Source of the DNA: Pseudomonadota bacterium
GTDB taxonomy: Bacteria > Desulfobacterota > Desulfobulbia > Desulfobulbales > Desulfocapsaceae
Reading direction: 5' to 3'
Assembly: GCA_023412495.1 (NCBI GenBank)
Contig: JAEYNP010000097.1
Coordinates: 62,001-126,000, forward strand
DNA: 64,000 bases
The first letter of the stretch is position 1. Every line of letters starts with the position of its first letter. The notes under the pieces are model-generated. The model did not search any database. It saw only the letters and a program-made list of their open reading frames with translations, and was not told the origin of the DNA. Of the stretch, positions 52,168-61,021 are shown one piece after another. The translations under genes and the position numbers were made by a program.

Positions 52168-53226
52168 GTGAAAAAGATCGCCTGTTTCATCAGCCCGCAT
52201 GGTTTCGGCCATGCCACTCGAGTCATCGCCGTGCTCGAAGCTCTCAAGAGTATCTCTCCAGAGTTTCACAGCCACCTCTTCACCACCGCCCCCCAAGGGC
52301 TCTTTTCCTCTCTTGACGATTACACCCTTCACCATGAGCCGATTGACATCGGCGTGGTCCAGGATTCGGCCTTGACCGTGGATATACCCGCGACCATCGC
52401 ACGACTCGCGGAGATGCTCCCCTATTGCCCCGAAAGCCTTGCCGAACTCGCCGCCCGCTGCGCCGGATGTTCCTTCATCCTCTGCGATATCGCACCCATT
52501 GCGATCGCCGTAGGGCAAAGATCGGGGATTCCCACGGTTCTGTTGGAAAATTTCACCTGGGACTGGATCTATGAACCCTACTGTGAAAGGCACCCCGAGC
52601 TCCGCCAGCATGTCAAATTCCTGGCCGAACTGTTCCCGCAGGCCAACTACAGAATTCAGACAGAGCCGCTTTGCAGGGAGAAGAATCGAGATATAGTGTG
52701 CGGCCCGATCTTTCGACAAATACGAATGCACCAGGAGGAGGTTCGGACCCGGCTGCAGGTTGCGGGCAGGAGCCTGATCCTTATCACCCTCGGGGGAATT
52801 GCTCAAAAGCTGCCCGAACTGCGCCGCCTCGAGGAGCAACAGGATCTTTTCTTCGTCATCGCCGGCCAGCCCCATACCGAGCAGGTGACGGACAACTGTC
52901 TGCTCCTGCAGCGTGATGCCGATGTGAGTCATCCCGATCTCATAGGGGCGGCCGACCTGGTGGTATGCAAGGCAGGGTACTCGACCATTGCCGAGTGCCG
53001 CCAAGCTGGCGCCAGGGTGGTCGTTATCGACCGTGATTACCCTGAATCGAGAATTTTGCAGGACTTTGTGAAGAAGGTTCTGGGAGGAGTGTTGGTCTCG
53101 CCGGCGCTGTATGAACGGGGCGAGTGGCTGCCCTTCGCCCGAGAGTTGCTGCGACGAAGACAACCTGCGCCGGCGGCTGAAAACGGCGCCGACAAGGCCG
53201 CCGATTTTCTCGCCGGTCTGCTGTAG
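52168..53226 (+). CDS. GT28/MurG-like glycosyltransferase
   Basis: A 352-residue GT-B-type protein. The N-terminal half begins CFISPHGFGHATRVIAVLEAL, with the glycine-rich acceptor-binding loop. The C-terminal half shows LILITLGGIAQKLPELRRLE and DLIGAADLVVCKAGYSTIAECRQAGARVVVI, the UDP-sugar-binding segment of GT28 proteins. Similar stand-alone proteins resemble the N-terminal domain of bacterial L-arabinose kinase-like fusions and are of unknown product. The start is a GTG at 52168 without a clear ribosome-binding site, 71 bases after the YchF-like gene. Sugar and acceptor unknown. Confidence 0.8.
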   Translation: MKKIACFISPHGFGHATRVIAVLEALKSISPEFHSHLFTTAPQGLFSSLDDYTLHHEPIDIGVVQDSALTVDIPATIARLAEMLPYCPESLAELAARCAGCSFILCDIAPIAIAVGQRSGIPTVLLENFTWDWIYEPYCERHPELRQHVKFLAELFPQANYRIQTEPLCREKNRDIVCGPIFRQIRMHQEEVRTRLQVAGRSLILITLGGIAQKLPELRRLEEQQDLFFVIAGQPHTEQVTDNCLLLQRDADVSHPDLIGAADLVVCKAGYSTIAECRQAGARVVVIDRDYPESRILQDFVKKVLGGVLVSPALYERGEWLPFARELLRRRQPAPAAENGADKAADFLAGLL

Positions 53227-53252
53227 TTATCAAAGAGAGACGGACCCAGTCC

Positions 53253-53759
53253 CTACAAATGAACAAAGCAAGGATCGTCGGGCAGGGAGATTATCTTCCA
53301 GTCTTCGCCCTGGTGGTCGAAGTCGGCAATCCTCTCGATATCCATCTTGAGATACGTCCCCTTCCCTTCGACCGCCACCGTCCCGTCAGCCAGAAGAATC
53401 TGGCCCTCGCCGTTGAAGGACCTCTTACTTTCCGAGACGATCCGGCCCAAGACCCTGATATCCTCGCCGATCGGCACCGGCTTTCTCAGCTTCATGGAAA
53501 AATCGACGGTCACACCCCAGATATTGTCGGAATACCTGAGCATGATGGCCCGGCCGATGGTTTCGTCGAGGATGGTGGCGGCAATGCCCCCGTGCAACCT
53601 TCCGGGATAACCCTGATGCTCCTGGGCCGCACGGAAGATGGCGACGAGCCTGTCGTCTTCGAGCTCGAAGAACCTGCTCTTCAAGCCGAAATCGTTTTGC
53701 AGGCCACAGACGAAACACATCCTCGAGTTGGGTTGTTTCCTGGCTATATTGATGCGCAT
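53253..53759 (-). CDS. PaaI-family hotdog thioesterase with CxxCGL motif
   Basis: A 168-residue hotdog protein. The N-terminus has MCFVCGLQNDFGLKSRFFEL, with a pair of cysteines as in the thioesterase at 2581. The core shows HQGYPGRLHGGIAATILDETIGRAI with the HGG catalytic loop. Family members hydrolyse acyl-CoA thioesters. I start at ATG 53759; the GTG at 53801 has no ribosome-binding site. It is the last gene of a minus-strand group with an OleA-like synthase, an AMMECR1 protein and a cysteine-cluster protein, so its acyl substrate may be the product of the synthase. Confidence 0.82.
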   Translation of the reverse strand: MRINIARKQPNSRMCFVCGLQNDFGLKSRFFELEDDRLVAIFRAAQEHQGYPGRLHGGIAATILDETIGRAIMLRYSDNIWGVTVDFSMKLRKPVPIGEDIRVLGRIVSESKRSFNGEGQILLADGTVAVEGKGTYLKMDIERIADFDHQGEDWKIISLPDDPCFVHL

Positions 53760-53805
53760 TGGCTCTCTTGCAACCTCCAAGCTTGAATTACCCTCGTCCA
53801 CAGGG

Positions 53806-54411
53806 TTACGGGAGGGTGGGTGGTCCTTTCACCAACATCTCGGCAATGGTCATCTTCACCTTCGGCACCAGGTGGCGCCTGTTCTCCAGGAGCCGGTTTT
53901 CCAGCAGGGCGAACCGGCGCAGCAGCGGCGTGCGCTCCACGCGGGGGGGATCTTCGTGCGGAAAGCCGGCGGAGACCACCTCCTGGCACCTGAAGCAGCC
54001 CGGGAAGCGCAACGTCTGGCCGTCAGGCCGGGTGAGGGAGGCCGGAACGCCGTGGGTCCTGCAAACCAGCAACCGGTGTTTGTAAAGCACACAGAGCCCT
54101 TGTTCATTCAAGGGACACATCACCTGCGGCCTCCCCCCCCTCCCGCTCGCCTCTTCGCACTGCACCAGCCAACTCCGGGCCCTGCGAACCAGCTCCTCCT
54201 GTTGGCCCCTCTCAAGCAAGCTAAACCCCATCCAAAGATAGGCCCATTCCGCATAGGTGTGGTGCAGGAAGTAGGAATCGCAGCAGTTGTCCGGGCAGCC
54301 GGCGCAGGAAAAATGCAGCTCGCCGGCCACTCGGTCGTATTCCAGCTGGAGTTTATCGTAAATCTCTTCCAACTCGACCACCAGCGGGCCAGGCAGGATC
54401 ACTTCTTTCAT
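53806..54411 (-). CDS. Cysteine-cluster (YkgJ-like) protein
   Basis: A 201-residue protein with clustered cysteines: CAGCPDNCCDSYF near residues 36-48, MCPLNEQGLCVLYKHRLLVCRTHG near 97-120, and FPGCFRCQE near 137-145. The pattern is that of metal-binding YkgJ-like proteins, distinct from the longer copy at 45112. The ATG at 54411 overlaps the AMMECR1 stop and is served by GAGG 7 bases upstream, inside the AMMECR1 gene. Translation is thus coupled to AMMECR1. Role unknown. Confidence 0.75.
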   Translation of the reverse strand: MKEVILPGPLVVELEEIYDKLQLEYDRVAGELHFSCAGCPDNCCDSYFLHHTYAEWAYLWMGFSLLERGQQEELVRRARSWLVQCEEASGRGGRPQVMCPLNEQGLCVLYKHRLLVCRTHGVPASLTRPDGQTLRFPGCFRCQEVVSAGFPHEDPPRVERTPLLRRFALLENRLLENRRHLVPKVKMTIAEMLVKGPPTLP

Positions 54412-54977
54412 CATTCTTCCTCGGCAAAACATTGGACCTGATAAATTTCGATCTCGAGCTTCTTCTCCCGCCAAGTTCGCTTCGGCAGGCCGGCCTTGAG
54501 GCACAGGTTGTCAAGAAACTGGCCGGGATCCGGCAATTGACTCCAAACCTGAGGCAGGAAAGTGGCGCTGCGCCAACCGTCGCGGAGGATCACGCCGTCC
54601 CTGCCTGGATGCAGCTTACGAACGAGGTCGCCACCGTTCTGGTATTCCAGGGGCTTGGGCGGCGAGAGAATGGAGATATCTATATGCACCCGCGGCAACT
54701 CATCGGCCTGCAGGGGAGAAAACCTGTGATCGTGAAAGGCGGCGTTGACGGCATTGTCGCGAATGCCGTTCCAGAGCGTGCCGACCGGGGTGAGGTTGCC
54801 TATGCAGCCTCGAAGCTGGCCGGAAATCTTCAAGGAGACAAACGTCGCCCTCCGGGAGGAAAAGACCGGATCCTCCGTTTCCTGCGATGAGCCTTGGCCG
54901 GTGAGTTTGTTCTCGAGAGTTGCCCTCGCCAGTCGCAGCAACGTCCGGCCCTGCTCGGGAGTCAGAGTCTCTTCCAT
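54411..54977 (-). CDS. AMMECR1 family protein
   Basis: A 188-residue AMMECR1-domain protein. Signature segments are ATFVSLKISGQLRGCIGNLTPVGTLWNGI, with the invariant LRGCIG motif, followed by HDHRFSPLQADELPRVHIDISILSPPKPL and GRDGVILRDGWRSATFLPQVWSQ. In many anaerobes and archaea it is encoded with MEMO1 and a radical SAM protein (AmmeMemoRadiSam). Neither is present here. Its start lies 2 bases after the synthase stop, with GGAG 8 bases upstream, and its end overlaps the next gene. The biochemical role is not established. Confidence 0.87.
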   Translation of the reverse strand: MEETLTPEQGRTLLRLARATLENKLTGQGSSQETEDPVFSSRRATFVSLKISGQLRGCIGNLTPVGTLWNGIRDNAVNAAFHDHRFSPLQADELPRVHIDISILSPPKPLEYQNGGDLVRKLHPGRDGVILRDGWRSATFLPQVWSQLPDPGQFLDNLCLKAGLPKRTWREKKLEIEIYQVQCFAEEE

Positions 54978-54979
54978 GG

Positions 54980-56017
54980 TCACCACTCCACCCCCAGCAT
55001 CATGCAGTTGATCCCGCTGCCGATCCCAAGTAAGGCCCCCTTCTGGCCGGGCCGGAATATGCCCTGCTCCATGGCCATGGCCATGGTGATGGGGGCCGAG
55101 ACCGAGCCGACATTGCCCAAGACATGGAGGGTCTCGAAGTTTTTCTCCGGCGCCAGGCCCAGTCGCTCGAAGAGCAGCTTAGCGTGGGCGGAGCCCACCT
55201 GATGACAGAAAAACCTATCGATATCGACTGCCTGCCATCCCGGCCTTCCTGAAAAAATCCGCCAGGTCAGCTCGGCGGTTTCCACTCCCCGATGGAGCAA
55301 CTCTTCGGAATTGGTGGCCATGAGCGTTGTACCGAGCCCACTCTGGCCGCCATGGCAAAGATTCGAGTGGGTGGTGTTGGCCTGCCAAGCCCCGTGCACC
55401 AACCTGGGTTTTAACTCATTCTCCGTGGCCCGACGCATCAGCAGACCGACCGAACCGGAGCCTATGGTAAGCGAGGCAAAGGCCGGTTTGATGGTCTTCC
55501 GGTTAAGCGACCCATCCTCTGAGAGGGCGAACAGCGTCGATTCCAACAGTTCCTCGGCTGTTTCACCGGAAACGATCAGGCCGTTCCGCACCTGTCCCAA
55601 CTCGATCATATTGGCCAACATCACCATCCCGTCAAGAAAACCGAGGCAGGCGTTTGAGATGTCAAAGATCATGACGCTCTTGGACAGGCCGAGTCTTTCA
55701 TGGACGAAAGAGGCGGTGGCCGGCTCCATCATATCCCGGGAAACTGAGGTGAAAATGAGACATTCCACCTCCTCCGGGGCAATCCCCGCCTTTGTCAGCA
55801 CCTGACGACCGGCCAAGGTCGCGGCCTCGCTGGGCTTGGTGCCCGGGGGCCACATCCGCCTTTGGCGGATGCCGCTCATCAATTCCAGGCGACCGGGCGG
55901 GAGACGCAGTCGCCGATAGACCTCGGCAAGCCGTTCTTCGATCTGGTCAGAAGTGATTATCCGGGGAGGCAGCTCATAGCCAAAGGTGTCGAGACAAACG
56001 TGGGAGTATTGAAGCAT
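54980..56017 (-). CDS. OleA/FabH-like 3-oxoacyl synthase III
   Basis: A 345-residue thiolase-superfamily enzyme. The start of the mature fold, CLDTFGYELPPRIITSDQIEERL followed by PPGRLELMSGIRQRRMWPPGTKPSEAATLAGR, is closer to OleA (head-to-head condensation of acyl-CoAs) than to FabH. The catalytic cysteine lies in FDISNACLGFLDGM, the histidine in FFCHQVGSAHAKLLFERLGL and the asparagine in LGNVGSVSAPITMAMA. No OleB, OleC or OleD genes are adjacent, so long-chain olefin synthesis cannot be claimed. I start at ATG 56017; the longer frame to 56065 adds residues with no counterpart. First gene of a tightly spaced four-gene group. Confidence 0.8.
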   Translation of the reverse strand: MLQYSHVCLDTFGYELPPRIITSDQIEERLAEVYRRLRLPPGRLELMSGIRQRRMWPPGTKPSEAATLAGRQVLTKAGIAPEEVECLIFTSVSRDMMEPATASFVHERLGLSKSVMIFDISNACLGFLDGMVMLANMIELGQVRNGLIVSGETAEELLESTLFALSEDGSLNRKTIKPAFASLTIGSGSVGLLMRRATENELKPRLVHGAWQANTTHSNLCHGGQSGLGTTLMATNSEELLHRGVETAELTWRIFSGRPGWQAVDIDRFFCHQVGSAHAKLLFERLGLAPEKNFETLHVLGNVGSVSAPITMAMAMEQGIFRPGQKGALLGIGSGINCMMLGVEW

Positions 56018-56171
56018 ACGAAAACATTTTGAGCCCCATCCATAGCTGCTGGGGCTGAAAAACATCCTTGAATTTGAAAATCGGAACTTTTTCCTGATTA
56101 CGTGGGGAGCGACTTCATCTTGGGATCAAGCCATATCCATAGGCCGAAAATGACGGTTTTACCCGCAATCA

Positions 56172-57869
56172 TTAAACTTTTACGCATTCCTCCAGATGTC
56201 TGAGGATCTTGTCCTGGGTCAGCGGCCGCGCCAGATAGGCATCAAAGCCGGAATCTTTCACAGTATCGAGATCGTTTTCCTCGCCCACCCCGAGAATGAA
56301 TGCCCGCTGTCCCGAGTACTCCTCCAGTTGACGGAGGATCTTCGCGGCCTTGAGGCTTTCCAGCTGCGGGGTCGAGATATCAAGGAGAATGAGGTCGAAA
56401 TGGGAAAGGGAGGCCTCATACATGGCCGACCTTCTGGTCTCGGCAATGGTGACCTGCCAGCCGGCCTCGATGAGGGTGCGAAGGACTATTCCCTGACTTA
56501 CCGGGTCGCCGTCAACCACCAGGGCCCGTCGTGTAAGAAATTTCGCCAGGACCTCGATCAGCTGGCTCCTTTCGAGCGGCTTCGGCAGATAATCGTCCAT
56601 GCCGGCCTGCAGACATTTTTCCCGGTCCCCGGGCATCGCCTGGGCGGTCAGGGCAATGATGTCGAGATGACCGCCATGTTTGCGCTCGTGCTTCCTGATG
56701 GCACGAGTGGCCTCGAGGCCGTCCATGCCCTCCATCTGCACATCCATGAGCACTAACTGATATTTGCCGCTGCACGCCTCCATCACGGCCTCCCTGCCGT
56801 TATCCACCGATGTGACCTCCACGCCAAGCTGGGTGAGAATCGTCTCGATCAACACCCGGTTTATATATTCGTCTTCGGCGAGGAGAATTTTGGCGCCTTT
56901 CAGCTCATAAGTCACATTTTCGACAATGTTTTCAATAGTGCTGGAAGTCTTTTCCTCAAGCGTGGAAAAGTCGGCAACCTCCTTGAATGGAAGGGCAAAC
57001 CAGAAGGTCGAGCCGTCAGGCCCGCTCTCCAGGCCGATCTCCCCGCCCATAAGCTTGACCAGCTGGGAAGAGACGGTGAGACCGAGTCCGGTGGTACCGA
57101 CCGACAGGGGCATCGAGGCGACATGGCCGTTCGGTCGATGCTTGAAGTACTGGGAAATGAGTTCCAGTTTCTCGGGGGCGATGCCGCAGCCGGTATCGCT
57201 CACGCTGAATTTCAGCAACAGTGTATTGCCGGCCGTATAACCACTATTTTCGATCTTGATGGCAACGGCGCCTTTATCCGTATACTTGATGCCGTTGTTG
57301 ACCAGGTTGGTGAGGATCTGCACCAGACGATTCGGGTCGCCATGGACGTAGGCGGGAACATCGGGATCGATGGTGCAGGTGAGTTCGAGATTCTTTTCCT
57401 TTGCGGCCTGATGCAGCACATAAAGGTCGTGGTCGAGGCTCTCCTTGAGATTGAAATCCTCGGGTTCGATCTCCAGCTCGCCGTTTTCTATCCGTGAGAA
57501 ATCGAGCACCTCGTTGACGACCACCAGCAGGCGGTCAACCGAGGAACCGACCATCTCCAGGTACAATCGTTGATCGGGAGACAGTTCGGTCTCAAGGACC
57601 AGATTGGTCATGCCGATGATCCCGTTCATGGACGAACGGATTTCATGGCTGACATTCTCAAGAAAAACGCTCTTTACCCGGCTGGCCATCTGCGCCTTTG
57701 CCAGGCCTGATTCACAGGTGCTCCGTTCCATCACCTCCCTTTCGGCCCTCTTGCCGCTGATGATGGCCTGCACCGCCCGCTTTTTCAGCAGATCGTTGAT
57801 CTTCTTCTGCCTTTCCAGCTCTTTCTGCAAATCTTCAACCTGTTGTTGAAGAATATCGATATCCGTCAC
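56172..57869 (-). CDS. Soluble hybrid histidine kinase with two receiver domains
   Basis: A 565-residue cytoplasmic kinase. A short N-terminal coiled coil (LQQQVEDLQKELERQKKINDLLKK) leads into a HisKA domain with the histidine in ENVSHEIRSSMNGIIGM near residue 74, then an ATPase domain (NLVNNGIKY, DTGCGIAP, GTTGLGLTVSSQL). A first receiver shows ILLAEDEYINR and the phospho-acceptor in LVLMDVQMEGMDG, and a second reads ALVVDGDPVSQ and LILLDISTPQLES, with the usual acidic pair partly lost. No sensor domain is seen. I choose GTG 57869 because GGGGAG lies 5 bases upstream; ATG 57893 has no such site. It has no cognate regulator nearby. Confidence 0.87.
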   Translation of the reverse strand: MTDIDILQQQVEDLQKELERQKKINDLLKKRAVQAIISGKRAEREVMERSTCESGLAKAQMASRVKSVFLENVSHEIRSSMNGIIGMTNLVLETELSPDQRLYLEMVGSSVDRLLVVVNEVLDFSRIENGELEIEPEDFNLKESLDHDLYVLHQAAKEKNLELTCTIDPDVPAYVHGDPNRLVQILTNLVNNGIKYTDKGAVAIKIENSGYTAGNTLLLKFSVSDTGCGIAPEKLELISQYFKHRPNGHVASMPLSVGTTGLGLTVSSQLVKLMGGEIGLESGPDGSTFWFALPFKEVADFSTLEEKTSSTIENIVENVTYELKGAKILLAEDEYINRVLIETILTQLGVEVTSVDNGREAVMEACSGKYQLVLMDVQMEGMDGLEATRAIRKHERKHGGHLDIIALTAQAMPGDREKCLQAGMDDYLPKPLERSQLIEVLAKFLTRRALVVDGDPVSQGIVLRTLIEAGWQVTIAETRRSAMYEASLSHFDLILLDISTPQLESLKAAKILRQLEEYSGQRAFILGVGEENDLDTVKDSGFDAYLARPLTQDKILRHLEECVKV

Positions 57870-57994
57870 GTGTTCTCCCCATCGTTTGCGCATTCAGGAT
57901 TCGTTTTTTGTGCGACTTGAAGACATATAATATCACGATCAAAGGCCAATGGAAATATTTACAAAAACGAATAAAGGCCTGGAAAAGGTTCCTC

Positions 57995-60163
57995 CTACCG
58001 TTTGTGTCGAAATTCCCAACAATGATGGATTCTAGGGTTGCGTGAAAAGTCATAAGCCAGGGATTCGCGGGAAATGTCCGCAACCTGGAAAACTTCCCCA
58101 AGATCGTCGTCGAGTTTGAATCGCCGGTAGTTGGTGGAGAAGATCAAAACGCCCTCCCGGGCAAGACAAGACATGGCTTTTCTGAGAAGGACCCCATGGT
58201 CCCGTTGGACATCGAAGACTCTTTTCTCCTTCTTGGTGTTGGAGAAGGTGGGGGGGTCGACAAAGATCATATCGAAGGTGGATTTGCACGTCTCCAGCCA
58301 GGCCAGACAGTCAGCTTGCTCCAATAGGTTATTAATTTCCCCCAGTCCGTTGATGGCAAAATTCATTCTCGCCCAGTGCAGGTAAGTGGCGGAAAGATCG
58401 ACTGTCACAGTGCCGACTGCACCTCCCAGGGCCGCATGAACAGTAGCCGTCCCGGTATAACCGAAAAGGTTGAGGAAGCGTTTGCCGAGAGCCATCCTGG
58501 AAATACGCTCACGCACCGGCCGATGATCGAGGAAGAGACCTGTATCGAGATAGTCGGTGAAATTAACGAGGAAAGTGCAATCCCCCTCCCGTACTTCATG
58601 CATCCTGCCATGGTTCCCCTTCTTCTCGTACTGTTTTTTCCCTTTCTGGCGTTCCCTGGTTTTCAGGAATACCCGGTCTGATCGCATCCCCAGGACATCC
58701 TTGACTGTCCTGACTCCTTCGGCAAATCTGGCCTCCGCCACACCCGGATCCACTGTCTTCGGCGGAGCGTACTCCTGGATGTGGGCCCATTTGCCATAGA
58801 GGTCGACGCTGAGGTTGTATTCCGGCAGGTCCCGGTCATAGATCCGGAAACAGGTAATTCCCTCCCGCTTTGCCCACTTGAGGACCTGTTTGAGATTCTT
58901 GCGAAGCCTGTTGCCAAGGGCGCTGTCCGATTGATCTTCCTCTTTGGCCTTCGGCTGCCACTGAAATTCCTGCACCACCTCCCGCGTCACTTCGCCGACC
59001 AGCAGCCGACATGGTATCGGGCCGTTGAAGAGGCGGTACTTTGCCTGCCAGGGCAGGCCGAAACTGTCGGTCAACTCCGGATTGGAGAGAAAAACTCCGG
59101 TCTTCCAGCCGGCAAATCGCCGGCGCAGAATACGTCCGTAGCCTCGATACAACTGCGCAACCAGTTCCTTTTCCGAGAGCCGTTCGCCGTACGGTGGATT
59201 GACAAGCAGCATGCCCGGATCGCCGGGCGGCGGTTCAAGAGTGGCGAGTTCCGCTCGTTGAACCTTTATGTGCCGCTCGAGCCCGGCCCGCTCAATGTTT
59301 TTCCTGGCAGCGGCGACTGCTGCCGGGTCGCAGTCGAAGCCAATGAAAAGTGGCCATTTCTTCCCGCTCCCCTGCTCCTCTCGGTCGAGGGCCTCGGTGA
59401 CCAGCGAGCGCCACAGCTCTTGGTCATGGCCAAGCCAGCCCATGAAACCGAAGTAGCGGCGCGATAAACCGGGGGCGGAATCGCCGTACATCATGGCTGC
59501 CTCGATGAGCAGGGTCCCGGTGCCGCACATCGGGTCGATGAGAGTCACCGGCTCCTGCGGCCAACCGCTGAGTGCGACTATGGCCGCACCAAGAGTTTCC
59601 TTCAAAGGGGCCTTTCCCGCCATGTCCCGATACCCCCGGCGGTGCAGGCTTTCCCCGGACAGATCAAGGGAGACGGCGGCTGCATTTTTTTCGACATGGA
59701 GATGAATCTGCACCCCCGGGCGTTCGGGTTGTACCGAGGGTCTTTTGCCAGTCATTTGCCGAAAATGGTCTGCTATTGCATCCTTTACCTTCAGCGCCGC
59801 GTATTGATTGTGGGTGAGCACTGCATCTCCGGATAAGGTACAGCTTACTGCAAATGTGGTTTCCTCGGTGAGATGCTCATGCCAGGCGATGGTCCGTGCA
59901 CTGGAATACAGCTCCGCCTCGTCATTTATCAAAAACCGGCCAAGTTCCAGGTATACCCGGGATGCGAATCGCGACCAGAGGCAGCAGCGATATGCGGAAG
60001 AAAGATTTCCCCGCCAGCGCACTGCGCCGGAGCCGGAGTGTATCTCCTCACCCCCGGAATTCTCGATTTCCTCCCTGACCAGGATTTCGAGTCCTGCCGC
60101 GCATCCGGATATCAGATCATACATCTTCTCCGGTTCGTTATGAGCAACCATGCTCTCGTCCAT
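57995..60163 (-). CDS. rlmL: Bifunctional 23S rRNA methyltransferase RlmKL
   Basis: A 722-residue fusion enzyme that methylates G2445 (N2) and G2069 (N7) of 23S rRNA. The N-terminal THUMP region starts MYDLISGCAAGLEILVREEI. The first methyltransferase domain has TLIDPMCGTGTLLIEAAMMY and LLVNPPYGERL, the catalytic NPPY. The second has FLNLFGYTGTATVHAALGGA and FVDPPTFSNTKKEKRVFDVQRDHG. Length equals that of E. coli RlmL (~700). I take ATG 60163 because AGGAG lies about 6 bases upstream; the longer frame to 60190 lacks one. It is divergent from pal. Confidence 0.95.
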   Translation of the reverse strand: MDESMVAHNEPEKMYDLISGCAAGLEILVREEIENSGGEEIHSGSGAVRWRGNLSSAYRCCLWSRFASRVYLELGRFLINDEAELYSSARTIAWHEHLTEETTFAVSCTLSGDAVLTHNQYAALKVKDAIADHFRQMTGKRPSVQPERPGVQIHLHVEKNAAAVSLDLSGESLHRRGYRDMAGKAPLKETLGAAIVALSGWPQEPVTLIDPMCGTGTLLIEAAMMYGDSAPGLSRRYFGFMGWLGHDQELWRSLVTEALDREEQGSGKKWPLFIGFDCDPAAVAAARKNIERAGLERHIKVQRAELATLEPPPGDPGMLLVNPPYGERLSEKELVAQLYRGYGRILRRRFAGWKTGVFLSNPELTDSFGLPWQAKYRLFNGPIPCRLLVGEVTREVVQEFQWQPKAKEEDQSDSALGNRLRKNLKQVLKWAKREGITCFRIYDRDLPEYNLSVDLYGKWAHIQEYAPPKTVDPGVAEARFAEGVRTVKDVLGMRSDRVFLKTRERQKGKKQYEKKGNHGRMHEVREGDCTFLVNFTDYLDTGLFLDHRPVRERISRMALGKRFLNLFGYTGTATVHAALGGAVGTVTVDLSATYLHWARMNFAINGLGEINNLLEQADCLAWLETCKSTFDMIFVDPPTFSNTKKEKRVFDVQRDHGVLLRKAMSCLAREGVLIFSTNYRRFKLDDDLGEVFQVADISRESLAYDFSRNPRIHHCWEFRHKR

Positions 60164-60264
60164 TCCCTCTCCTTCGGGAAACAGGTTCATTTTCCACCGT
60201 CCTCGTGGTCGTTACCCCGCCTGCATACAGTGTTCGCGGACAAACCTTTCCTGACAGATTGTCC

Positions 60265-60292
60265 TTGACCTCTTTACCAATACGACTAAAGT
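60265..60292 (+). promoter_or_regulatory. Sigma-70-type promoter candidate for pal
   Basis: TTGACC (60265-60270) and TAAAGT (60287-60292) are 16 bases apart, leaving a leader of about 65 bases to the pal start at 60363. The -35 matches consensus at five of six positions. Confidence 0.55.
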
Positions 60293-60362
60293 AGAGCTTG
60301 CACAATGGTACTTCACCAAAAACAAAGGCATTAGCTTCACAATATTATCCACAGGAGAATGT

Positions 60363-60968
60363 ATGAAAAAACGTTTTAATACAACTGTCACGCTGTCTGC
60401 CATCCTTTGCTCGCTGCTTCTCGTTGCCCCGGGTTGCAGCAAGAAAACCGTCGTTCCCCCCGAAACCACTGGGGATGCCTCGCAGATGGGTGGCCGGGAT
60501 ATCAAATATCCCGACGGTTACTCCGAGGACACTCTGCCGAGAACCGGCTCACTCGACGACAAGGTGCCCGGCGTGGGTTCCGAATTTGCCGCCGATTCAC
60601 AATCCGACGAATACAAACGACTGCACGGCAGATGCTCTCCCGGTCTCTATCCGGTCTATTTCGACTTCGATCAATCCGGGGTCCGTTCCGATATGGCCCA
60701 GGTGCTGGAGCAGAACGCGGAATACCTGAAGACCATTCCGGGAAGAATAGTAATGATCGAAGGAAATACCGATGAACGGGGTACCAACGAATATAACCTT
60801 GCTCTCGGAGAAAGGCGCGCTCTCGCTGTCCAGCAGCATCTCGCCACACTGGGCATCGATTCACAGATAATGCGCACCCTTTCCTATGGGGAGGAAAAGC
60901 CGTTGTTCCTCGGCCAGGACGAGGAGTCCTATAGTCTCAACAGACGAGCTGATTTCGTCGTCAAATAA
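60363..60968 (+). CDS. pal: Peptidoglycan-associated lipoprotein Pal
   Basis: A 201-residue lipoprotein. The signal peptide ends in the lipobox LLVAPGC, so Cys-25 should be lipidated. A disordered ~70-residue linker follows, then an OmpA-like peptidoglycan-binding domain with LYPVYFDFDQSGVRSDM, IEGNTDERGTNEYNLALGERRA and a final NRRADFVVK. This is the Pal/OmpA family motif set. Pal normally works with TolQRAB, but those genes are not adjacent. It has its own promoter candidate and a strong terminator, so it is monocistronic. Confidence 0.9.
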   Translation: MKKRFNTTVTLSAILCSLLLVAPGCSKKTVVPPETTGDASQMGGRDIKYPDGYSEDTLPRTGSLDDKVPGVGSEFAADSQSDEYKRLHGRCSPGLYPVYFDFDQSGVRSDMAQVLEQNAEYLKTIPGRIVMIEGNTDERGTNEYNLALGERRALAVQQHLATLGIDSQIMRTLSYGEEKPLFLGQDEESYSLNRRADFVVK

Positions 60969-60986
60969 GTCCTTACTTGCCCGGAT

Positions 60987-61021
60987 TTCGGCCTCGCTCT
61001 CCTGTCGAGGCCGAATTTTTT
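60987..61021 (+). terminator. Rho-independent terminator of pal
   Basis: TTCGGCCTCG (60987-60996) pairs exactly with CGAGGCCGAA (61006-61015) over a 9-base loop and is followed by six T. It lies 18 bases after the pal stop and ends at the stop codon of the convergent cmk gene. Confidence 0.9.
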
